A stretch of 53,509 nt of DNA from the NCBI GenBank assembly GCA_033557685.1, contig JAWQRN010000016.1:1-53509 (forward strand), in the 5' to 3' direction. Origin of the DNA: Sperchopsis tessellata. Lineage: Eukaryota; Arthropoda; Insecta; Coleoptera; Hydrophilidae. The notes under the pieces were generated by a model, which saw only the letters and a program-made list of their open reading frames with translations, was not told the origin of the DNA and did no database searches. Position 1 is the first letter of the stretch. Each line of letters begins with the position of its first letter. The position numbers were made by a program, and so were the translations under genes. Shown here piece after piece: positions 47,601-53,509 of this stretch.

Positions 47601-48599
47601 GGTGTGTTTTACATAATTTTAAATTTATACTGAATTGATTTACTAAAGTTAAAATTTAATACCAATTTGACATGCATTTACATTCCTATTTAAAAAACTA
47701 GTTTCAAAATAATTTCATCTTAGACGAGAAAAACTAAATTAATGACGCTGAAAGTGTCACTAAAATATGGAAGCCAAATTTTTATGCTAAGAAAGTAAAA
47801 ATAATTAACAATAATTTACCACATTTTATTAATAAAATTGTATATACTCACTTTAAATATTAATTAGCAATACATTTGTTTTAGGTACTGACAATGCCAT
47901 CTGTTGCCAATAAAAATTTTCCTTACCATGTACGCACAACACAAATAGGAGTTATGGAACTTTCTGGTAAATTAATATCATATTTTAAAAAATATATGTA
48001 GGCACGTATTCTACATGCCATTTTTTTCGTAGGATCCCACGCTATTGAACAATTTAGTCACCATGTGTATGAACCAAATGGAGGTGTAGAGCAAACAGTC
48101 ATAATACCTTTAACAAGGCGAACGGAAGAAATATTTGGCGGCCTCTACAATCAAAGGCTAAATCATAGAAACAGCCAACCAAATGAAGAAACGGTAGATC
48201 ATATACCAAATGACCACGATGTAGCTATGCAAAACGTACTTAGCTGGTCGGTTGCCAAAAATTTCACACCTATAGATTTGGGAGTGTTTCATCAGATTGA
48301 CAGAAGTTGCCTAGGTATGTTTCTCTGTTTGAATAACAAGTTTTATTGAGAACTTTCTTCTTTTTTTATTTTGTGTTTCAGGATCAGCTCATTCACAAAG
48401 CAGTGGAAACAGTACCTGTAACCATTTAGAACAAACCAATCATATACCATCAACTGCAAACAGTCACAGACCATCATTGACAGAAACTCCGCAGCAAACT
48501 ACTGGTGAATGGATTAAGGAGGTGCCGGTGGAGCTGTTTACAATAAGTAAAATGGTGGCTATAACTAAACCTAACAGCGGCCAAGAGCATGCCACATGA
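32543..48599 (+). CDS. TMEM145: TMEM145-like seven-transmembrane protein (GOST/GPR180 class), 12 coding exons, 750 aa
   Basis: Coding exons: 32543-32635, 34011-34160, 35570-36034, 37521-37697, 43662-43746, 43809-44030, 45465-45649, 45706-45837, 46588-46749, 47885-47966, 48033-48314, 48382-48599. Every junction is GT-AG and in phase (2253 nt with stop). A hydrophobic signal peptide covers residues 1-20. The ectodomain carries family signatures NWAFLARFCFLSEEG, LLLYYDAEDQWPAVYK, the SARERWWFLAVSNC segment and the HFSADEF segment. Seven membrane segments follow from about residue 325. Between them are KGYTITRGRLPL, FDPGEVLYVYESPAGYGL and, after the seventh, NKNFPYHVRTTQIG, all diagnostic of TMEM145. 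The cytoplasmic tail is about 165 aa. GOST proteins act in membrane trafficking or as receptors; the specific role of TMEM145 in insects is not evident from sequence. The protein is longer than vertebrate TMEM145 (about 490 aa) because of a Thr/Ser-rich ectodomain insert and the longer tail. Confidence 0.93.
33560..33855 (-). mobile_element. tRNA-derived SINE, copy 2 (nearly full length)
   Basis: On the minus strand: GCCGTCTTGTTAGCTCAGT (A box), AAGTTCGATATCC (B box), GGCCAGCTTTTTGTGATTAG, then the shared body. It ends in GACGTTAAATAAACAAACAA, which looks like the 3' tail. Full length is about 295 bp. It lies in TMEM145 intron 1. Confidence 0.85.
33868..33945 (+). repeat. Dispersed repeat family A, copy 3
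   Basis: TTCTTGCAACAATGGATCAA, GGCAGCACTTTTAAAAGCC, TCTACACTGTTTCCACCCAG. It ends about 65 bp before TMEM145 exon 2 and directly follows a SINE. Confidence 0.75.
34335..34478. repeat. Palindromic pair of family A copies
   Basis: The left arm is in minus orientation (ATGAATGTTATTTCTGGGTG to TTTCGTCCACTGCTGCAAG). The right arm is in plus orientation (ACACGTCGGCACTTATCAG to AAACAACATTCATA). The arms match over about 60 bp with a few mismatches and could form a long hairpin. The pair lies in TMEM145 intron 2. Confidence 0.82.
34940..35210 (+). mobile_element. Probable Penelope-like element relic: RT-EN linker and GIY-YIG endonuclease
   Basis: FLKFVKDSTDKIDPILKKLD then VKTVFS resembles the Penelope-like linker (YVKG-S-KI-RILRK-IKT-F). 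After a frameshift, a GVYQVSC segment is followed at the expected distance by VYVRET, close to the GIY...YVGET pattern of Penelope-like GIY-YIG nucleases. Gly of YIG has become Arg. Similarity is judged by eye only. Confidence 0.5.
35570..36034 (+). CDS. TMEM145: TMEM145-like exon 3: end of ectodomain lobe plus Thr/Ser-rich linker
   Basis: The first 35 or so residues (TCHEREAVLHTD, NQIVNLTARYPYF, SGC) match the family. The remaining roughly 115 residues are low-complexity Thr/Ser/Asn sequence with several N-x-T/S sites, suggesting a glycosylated extracellular stalk. The following exon (37521-37697) adds a basic stretch before resuming family sequence at IVCRNVRRFRSARERWW. The linker interrupts what is nearly continuous sequence in vertebrate relatives. 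Confidence 0.88.
36563..36840 (-). mobile_element. tRNA-derived SINE, copy 3
   Basis: On the minus strand it starts GTCTCGTTACCTTAGTGGC, then GGGTTCGAGACTC (good B box), GGCTTTTTTGTGATTAAGG, and ends in CCGACGTTAAATAATCAAAC. The segment with CACGTGCACGTT is deleted. It lies in TMEM145 intron 3. Confidence 0.85.
38020..38520 (+). mobile_element. Jockey/CR1-like RT C-terminal relic in TMEM145 intron 4
   Basis: One open frame of 159 codons: YYVLVEFHLRYMNVVWSGSS, LQKKQNQVIKVLFNLPWRFP, LYSTRANSKIHIDYKRKN, LQRSLKTFNELPKII. This is the connection and C-terminal region of jockey/CR1-like polymerases (LRY...VW, LQK.QN..K, R..S....G...WN.LP). No catalytic core is present. Confidence 0.82.
39690..39848 (+). 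repeat. Third copy of part of element B, split by an RTE insertion
   Basis: The segment aligns with 4455-4560 inside element B: TTAAGAAAACTAAAATAATA, then ATAGTACATCATTAT and AAAACTAAATC. It stops at the RTE insertion point, and AT-rich sequence resumes at 40912. Confidence 0.5.
39849..40911 (+). mobile_element. RTE-like retrotransposon, 5'-truncated insertion with target-site duplication
   Basis: RT signatures: MNLEKVFDRVRWEDVWEVL, RQCGTLSPIYFTVLLDDVLKK, then LKYLGS-type FKYLGSVFE and SIYKAIYVPTLTYGA, then RCFGHLNIM and LGGRPR. The 3' end reads GATTATGCTGATGATTATT. The element is flanked by TTATTAACATTTATTA (39833-39848) and TTATTAACATTTGTTA (40912-40927), a 16-bp target-site duplication with one mismatch. 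The YADD box is missing through a deletion. Confidence 0.85.
41690..43130 (-). mobile_element. Jockey-like retrotransposon relic in TMEM145 intron 4
   Basis: On the minus strand: LSYFPAQWKVPQVILLPKPG, SYRPISLLPTLSKVFKKLL, QSGVPQGSILGPVLYLLYSA and an intact YADDTAIMAS catalytic box. Then MHLDRRLTWRTHI, LENKLLLYNSVLKPVCTYGV and VLMMIVNAPWFVQNNII. These are jockey-clade RT signatures in the expected order, split by three or more frameshifts. The 5' portion is absent. Confidence 0.9.
43809..44030 (+). CDS. TMEM145: TMEM145-like exon 6: first two membrane segments
   Basis: Exon 5 (43662-43746) ends in SADEF and splits a Tyr codon with this exon. Exon 6 encodes TM1 (LMAFCIAYCFLILAIVICSI), the short loop KSRQLLHSTYKL typical of TMEM145, and TM2 (FVLSVLLQFFGIL). 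The donor is GTAAGT. Confidence 0.92.
44309..45115 (+). mobile_element. RTE-like retrotransposon relic in TMEM145 intron 6
   Basis: The fragment begins DYHKAFDRVRHDQLIEILL and RGVRQGRILSPIFF. Across frames it gives GYADDTILLGETL (intact YADD), YNYLGTTIGEDKNSSQEIRI, and a 3' end RSVGRRQISWLKNL, then EWFGYTNGKLFRSAVSKIRI and ANLRIGDGT. That C-terminus is typical of one insect RTE-like family. Internal deletions remove much of the thumb. Confidence 0.87.
46157..46251 (-). mobile_element. tRNA-derived SINE, copy 4 (fragment)
   Basis: The fragment contains TAGTACTAGACTACTAAGCG and GGTTCGAGACCC (B box) and AGCCGGCTTTTTGTGATTAG on the minus strand. The A box is lost where it meets element B at 46252. 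Confidence 0.75.
46252..46480. repeat. Element B, second copy (right half)
   Basis: Shares GACTACGTCACTGTAATTTT-type sequence, AATTATGAGCACTTGTCA, CCTGTAGCTCGGAAATGG and the terminal TCGAAAATGGTACACC with element B at 4893-5063. As in that copy, SINE sequence lies immediately to the left. Confidence 0.65.
47081..47360 (-). mobile_element. Jockey-like RT C-terminal fragment in TMEM145 intron 9
   Basis: On the minus strand: DVVYLFKLLRNLVDDP, INFHIPNTSVHNHNLFYMPH, RTNLLINSPIYRICTTFH and DLFHLSLTQF. This pattern (LFKLL.N..D....I.F..P, P..RTN...NSP..R, DIF) is the extreme C-terminus of many jockey/CR1-like polymerases. Confidence 0.7.
48382..48599 (+). CDS. TMEM145: TMEM145-like last exon and stop codon
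   Basis: This exon continues the cytoplasmic tail in phase 1 from exon 11. It is polar and rich in Ser, Thr, Asn and Gln, includes GEWIKEVPVELFTISKM, and ends in TGA at 48597-48599. AATAAA-type polyadenylation signals follow at about 48624 and 48909. Confidence 0.87.
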
Positions 48600-48914
48600 T
48601 AGGTAACAGACTCAAGTCAATATGAATAAAAAAAAAACAATTGATGTTATTATTGGGACCAAATATTGAGCCTTGGATTAGACCTGAAAAGATGAAAGAA
48701 GATTGATTTAAGATAATGGCCAATACCTGCATTTTATTAGCTTATTCATGCTTATTATTTTTATTTGTTGGATAAAGTCAAATGATTTTTTGATCTTTTG
48801 TGAGAAGGATCCACATCATAAATTAATACAGAGGTGTGAGGTTGCTTAATCACACATTGATGTCAAAATGCTAGAATTCATAAAACCTTTGTTGAAATAT
48901 TTGAATTTAAATAA

Positions 48915-49043
48915 ACTTCAGTGCAGTGAATTCATTTGTTGAAGTAACATCACTCACCTTGAAAATGTCCCTTGCAAAAGAGGACAAAAAGTCTGCACTT
49001 ATCAGAACCTCTACACGGTTTCACCCGGAAACAACATTCATAT
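48915..49043 (+). repeat. Dispersed repeat family A, copy with long left flank
   Basis: CACCTTGAAAATGTCCCTTG, AGTCTGCACTTATCAGAAC, CTCTACACGGTTTCACCCGG and AAACAACATTCATATAAG. The left flank ATTCATTTGTTGAAGTAAC aligns with the copy at 2697-2835. Confidence 0.78.
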
Positions 49044-49084
49044 AAGCGACAGTAATTTTTATTTTGAACGGATATGTCCATATT

Positions 49085-49286
49085 ATACATAGAAGGGTGA
49101 AGGTCCAGAAAGAATACAACTCTCTATAAATTATTTACTTATTATCTCTTTCTCATTTGCTCTTTGTTTTACTGCCTTTATTAACTAGTTTTTGATGCAT
49201 GATGCCTCGAAACCGGTTGACTAGATTATAAGTAAATAATTTACGTTGTTGTTGGTGATTCTTTTCTGGGCCTTCACCCTTGTATG
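49085..49286. mobile_element. Fold-back (MITE-like) element with 50-bp inverted arms
   Basis: The left arm AAGGGTGAAGGTCCAGAAAG ... ATAAATTATTTACTTA pairs with the right arm TAAGTAAATAATTTA ... TTTTCTGGGCCTTCACCCTT. The centre contains TGATGCATGATGCCTCGAAA then CCGGTTGACTAG. No coding sequence. Confidence 0.8.
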
Positions 49287-49325
49287 TGGATTAATTTCTG
49301 TCATAGATTAATTAAAATTAATTAT

Positions 49326-49509
49326 TAGACGAATCCAGTGTTCCAACTTAAATAGGGTTCTTTAAAACGCATGTGGTCTCAATCAACTACAATCTCTGTT
49401 TTGACTCCCTCCTGGAAGACAGTTAGTGCTACTGTATTTGCTAATCACAAAAAACTGACAACCTCAGCTGGGTTCGAACCAGGAACGCTTGGCTTACAAC
49501 TTACCACGT
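49326..49509 (-). mobile_element. tRNA-derived SINE, divergent copy 5
   Basis: The minus strand shows CCTGGTTCGAACCCAGC (B box), TCAGTTTTTTGTGATTAGC, GAGACCACATGCGTTTTAAA and GAACCC, in the order of the other SINE copies. The tRNA 5' half is degraded. Confidence 0.65.
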
Positions 49510-50799
49510 CCATTCTATCAATACCTTGTTTTTCGTACTTTCAATGATCATATTATTGCCTACCCTCGCACGTAATGCTGTTTTGGGGGAAATTATGTAG
49601 ATTCTCAACAAATATTAAAATTGTAAAATCCTGTAATAGGAAGTAAGGATATTAGAATATCTTATGTCAATGGTTACGGAATATCTATCTTCTTACTGCT
49701 CTTTAAACTCATAAGAATTTAAGTACGCTATTTGTGGGTTACAATACATTTATGAACTAATATTCACCAGATTATGTCTACCATTCTTGTACATGATTGT
49801 CTCTGACAGAAACAGACATTAAACAGTTAGGAAACTTGCTTTCTACTCAGTAGCTTCACCACTTATGCTTTCAATTTGTAATTTTATTAAGGAAGTCTTT
49901 CCTTATCCGTTCTTTTAACAAAAAATGATAGTTTAACATTACATTAGGGTATTTAAATATATAATACATTTATTTAATTGAATCAACTGTAGATTTAAAA
50001 GAGAAGTGTTGATAATATACTCCTCTGAGTTAACATAATTATATTTTCAAAACTCAGTTTGATCAAAACATTCAGCTAATATAATGGTTACTTCACTACA
50101 TCACACTGCTCCATAACCTAATTATTAAACATATTAAAAACTACTCGTATCAATAGTTATCAATAAATTGGTACGAAACTTAACTACATAAATCGGTTCA
50201 ATTAAATTTTTCTTATATCAATTTGTCCTGAAGATGTCTATTGTACAAATTTTGGAAAGATATAAAATTGCTCTTCTTAAGGGAAGCAAACATATGTTAT
50301 GATAGTAAGACTGTTTAAAAGCAAACTGCATAAATAACACAAGAATAAAAAAAAGTTTATTTTCATATCAATTAAAAGCAAAGATGTAACTGCCCACAGG
50401 GTGCAAAACGAAAGCGCCTTTACGCAGTAATATTAATGTCTGCCACTGCTCTTGTATAATAATAATTTTTATTCATAAGTATCCCTTCAGGTGTGAATAT
50501 TACATATCAAAATGAAAATTGGGTCATCAATAGTTCCAAAAAAACATCTATCCATATATAGATAGACAGACAGACAACAGTTATAAACTCATTCAATAGA
50601 GCCATAGGTGTGAATAACACAATAAACAAAAATAAAATTTAATGTCTGCACAAGTACACATAAGTTACAAAGGTCGCACATCAAAACTATAATCACTTAC
50701 ATACTAAAGCCGGATCATCCAGCCATATTAAAATCCAACAAATAATCAAACTAGCAATGAGGTGCTTTACATCTATCAATTATAAAAGTATGAAGAGTC
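49510..50799. other. Intergenic, no gene seen
   Basis: AT-rich with a short ATAGATAGACAGACAGACAAC microsatellite at about 50557-50578, which may be the 3' tail of the adjacent jockey relic on the minus strand. Confidence 0.45.
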
Positions 50800-51790
50800 A
50801 TGTGTTTTCAAGAAATGATTCAAATTATGCAAGAGAATAAAAAGTGTCCGATAGTAAGTTTTTTAAGAGAGATAAAGACTAATATCCACAACCTCTCTTG
50901 GCAATTTATTAAATAAAACAATTGCTCGATAAAATGTACTATTGATGTATTTAGCGCAATAGGAGTGTCTGGAATTAGATCATGTTTATGTCTCGGGTTA
51001 AAATTATGAATGTGTGAGTCGCGGTCAAATGAACTCTGATTTCGGAAAACATATACCAATACTGAGAAAATGTAGGTGGCAGGAAGCATCAATATTCACT
51101 GCAACAGAAATTTTGGCATGACTCAAATCTATTCAAACAAAACATTACACGCATTGACCTCATCTGAGTCCTAAAGACTACATCAGATCTAGAGGCCTCC
51201 CCAAAACTAAACGCCATATCGGAGCAGGCTCTCAAAATATGAAAAGAAAAGAGCATATATAGCGGAGCTTAGTCATCTATTAAGATTTTCAATGTGGCAT
51301 ACAAATGATAAACTCTCATCTATTTTAAGACCCAAGAATTCACTACTAACGGTCTGAGATACCAATTGACCACGGAGATCCACTCGCAGATCTAAAACTA
51401 ATCGCTGATTATTAAACAGCAAAAATTTTGTCTAAGATATATTCATCCTCAACTCATTAGTCGTGACACTCATCCATATTCCACAACGTAATTTCAACCG
51501 TCTCCAAAAGCTCCTCCGCTGTATCACCAGAAAATACAGCCATCGTATCATCTGCATACATGACCAACTGCGCATCCGTGCACCCTGGAAAATCATTCAC
51601 CAATATATTGAACAACAACTGTCCAACTATAGATCCCTGAGGCATCCCCACAGCAACACTCTGAAACACTCACATACTGAAATCTACGGCTCGAGTAGGA
51701 GGCAATCCATTCTAATGGAAGGCCATGAACTCCTATATCTCTCAAGCTTATCTAAAAGCAGTATATTAAAATGTTAAATAATGCAACTAT
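50800..51790 (-). mobile_element. Jockey-like retrotransposon relic
   Basis: On the minus strand: FQSVAVGMPQGSIVGQLLFN and an intact catalytic VMYADDTMAVF, then NELRMNISQTKFLLFNNQ, SEFLGLKID-type sequence, and the C-terminal frame DSHIHNFNPRHKHDLIPD, LNTSIVHFIEQLFYLIN. RT fingers and 5' regions are missing. Several stops. Confidence 0.82.
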
Positions 51791-52937
51791 ATGCTTTTTT
51801 AAATCATATGTGCGTCCATTTTTATCAACCAGTTTTTACACTAGTAAAATGTTTTTAGAGTATGAAAATAAAAGTGTGAATTTATTGTAAAATAGTATAA
51901 TTTAAATTTGTACAGTTTATTTAACAAAAATAAATATTTCTTTATTACGAGCAGCAATGAGTATACAAGTATAAACTGTTAAAAAATGTTCCTTACCAAT
52001 GAAAGAACACATTAAAAATATTGCACATTATATAAAAGGCACTTAAAATATTGAGCTAGTGCCATACTGATTAAGTGTAATAAATAACAAAATATTGTCA
52101 TAATTTCTCAAAAGAAATCTCATCTATCATCAGCAGCATTTACCCATCTAATTTTATTTCACATATTAGGGTATATTGAGATTTCAAGTTTTCACATATC
52201 AACGTATTTTAAACACCACCTTCTAATGTAATTTGTTGTTTCCTTGGCCGCACATAACTGTGTTATTTTAAAAATTTGATTAAAGCAAATCTCATGCAAA
52301 GCAGACAAGCAGTATATTAAAACAGAAATTAAACATATATCAAATATATAGTCATTAAGACTTCAGCTGTTAGTAAGTAGCTGCCCCGCAATGTTCCAAC
52401 TGTATTACGTTAATTGAATTGATAAATTTTAAAAAAATTTATAAAATAACACATCATCTTTCAAAATTTTATCCCATTTTATTTTTAGGTTATTTTTCTT
52501 CAAATTAAGTTTCCTTTTTTCAGGATGCTCCATAGAGGATTTTCCTGGAAGCTTTTTAAGACCACAAAATAATTAAATACAAAAAATTATTTTATAATAC
52601 ATTTTCGACAGTGGTGATTAGCAATATTCAAAAACTAGATGTTTCTACTGATTCTACTTTCATGTAAATTGTTTTAGAGTCTACCAGAATAGGTGATCGA
52701 ACTGTATGAAAACAATATTTTGGGGATACAATTTTTCCAGATATTATTGACTCAGTCATTGTAGCTAAATCTTTCTACCATATTTTATATAAATGATTAC
52801 ATTTCCATAACTTTTTGATGTGGTAAATTACATGAAATAAATAGTTCACAAAAAAATGAGATTCCTTGGGGAAACAATTTTACAAAATATTAGTGAAACT
52901 CAATAAATAAAACCTAAAACTATCACGAAACACTTAC
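51791..52937. other. Pelle 3' side: intron and possibly last exon
   Basis: The donor at 52937 means the Pelle transcript continues leftward. Only the weak open frame at about 52440-52550 stands out. The rest is AT-rich with one short repeat. Confidence 0.4.
52227..52300 (-). repeat. Reverse copy of the 19178/19541 direct-repeat family
   Basis: On the minus strand: TTAAAATAACACAGTTATGT, then GCGGCCAAGGAAACAACAAA. This aligns with ACGGCCAAGGAAGCAACAAA in the units at 19178 and 19541. No transposase sequence is adjacent here. Confidence 0.5.
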
Positions 52938-53424
52938 TCCTTCCAATTGTATAAGTACAGCAACCATTTCAGGCCGATCTTTTGATTTCTTATTAACACA
53001 AAGCTTACCAATTTCCATTAAACCCGTGAATGCCTTTTCTCCACCATCTGCCCTCTTATCTTTCAATTCAAGTAAGTTGCCTTCATAGTTAACAACAAAA
53101 TCTTTCAGGAATTTATTTTCTTTGGTTCTTTGCTCCGAATAGGCACTTAAAGAAGTACCAATTTCAAACAGGACAATACCAAAACTATAGGTATCTACTT
53201 TAGTTGAAAACTTTTTTGCCCTTAAAAATTCATCAGGTAAGTAAGGCCTAGTCCCATGGATTCTGCTTACAGTAATGTGGGTGTATTCAGATTGGGGACC
53301 CTCTTTAGCCAGTCCAAAGTCTCCAATACGCGGTTGCTCATTATGGTCAAGTAAGATGTTGGCTGGTTTTATATCACCGTGGATGAGGGGTTTATCTTTG
53401 ATTGTGTGGAGAAATTGTAATCCT
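52938..53424 (-). CDS. pll: Pelle/IRAK-family kinase, one internal exon (C-terminal lobe); gene truncated by window edge
   Basis: Pelle/IRAK kinases act downstream of Toll receptors with MyD88 and Tube. The exon begins after the acceptor CGTTTTAG at phase 2 (about GLQFLHT) and encodes roughly 162 residues of the kinase C-lobe: catalytic loop LIHGDIKPANILLD, GDFGLAKEG, the activation region SRIHGTRPYLPDEF, and VDTYSFGIVLFEIGT. HGD in place of HRD is the norm for the Pelle/IRAK family. The Arg of the I helix is present (KSKDRPEM). It ends at a GTAAGT donor at 52937 in phase 0, so a further exon should lie to the left. An open minus-strand frame at about 52440-52550 (SSMEHPEKRKLNLKK) could be the last exon, but its acceptor is weak. 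Upstream exons with the death domain lie beyond the window. Confidence 0.87.
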
Positions 53425-53509
53425 CTAAAACGAAAATGGAGGTATATGAAAAACAAAATGCCCATAGTTAATTTAAGAAAAAAAGTTAGTTTTATCTTTG
53501 AAATAAATA

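Noticed and set aside
48065..48349. Apparent separate 94-aa protein
   Set aside because: It is TMEM145-like exon 11 read through its donor; the real exon is 48033-48314.
1..53509. CRISPR arrays, bacterial operons, tRNA or rRNA genes, viral genes
   Set aside because: None found. The tRNA-like boxes present belong to SINEs, and the repeats are dispersed or tandem without spacers.

Overview
This is nuclear DNA of an AT-rich animal genome, almost certainly an insect. It has spliced genes with GT-AG introns, an insect-type Pelle kinase, and many jockey-like and RTE-like non-LTR retrotransposon relics, a tRNA-derived SINE family and mariner-type DNA elements. There is no bacterial, organellar, CRISPR or viral gene content. 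The insect order cannot be fixed from the sequence alone.

Three protein-coding genes are supported. (1) Tao, a Ste20-family TAO/thousand-and-one kinase, lies on the minus strand at 13517-27668. Twelve coding exons join in frame to 892 residues, from the initiator Met to the TAO-type C-terminal tail. (2) A TMEM145-like seven-transmembrane protein of the GOST/GPR180 class lies on the plus strand at 32543-48599. Twelve coding exons join in frame to 750 residues; its ectodomain carries a long Thr/Ser-rich linker. (3) A Pelle/IRAK-type kinase exon lies on the minus strand at 52938-53424; the gene runs off the right edge. Tao and TMEM145 are divergent, with a GC-richer block between them that probably holds the Tao first exon and promoter. 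TMEM145 and Pelle are convergent. Tao (Hippo and stress signalling) and Pelle (Toll signalling) are both signalling kinases, but nothing here indicates that the three genes are co-regulated.

Layout: 1-13500 is gene-poor and repeat-rich, with RTE relics at 3095-3530 and 5985-7140, a SINE nested in an inverted-repeat element at 4262-5063, a (TA)n tract, and a jockey-like ORF1/endonuclease relic at 10080-11105. One orphan exon-like segment sits at 1546-1671. 13517-27701 is Tao, whose 5.5-kb intron 7 holds a composite 3.0-kb TA-flanked element followed by a jockey relic. 28100-31360 is intergenic with a jockey relic and short tandem repeats. 32543-48599 is TMEM145, whose 6-kb intron 4 holds three more retroelement relics. 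48600-52937 is intergenic and again retroelement-rich.

The most interesting signals are repeats. A family of about 85-115-bp dispersed repeats has a hammerhead-like GGAC-GAAAC core. One pair is arranged as a palindrome next to a fragment that looks like a Penelope-like GIY-YIG endonuclease. At least five tRNA-SINE copies all lie on the minus strand. A nested series of insertions includes one RTE with a readable 16-bp target-site duplication. No clearly new multi-gene system was found.
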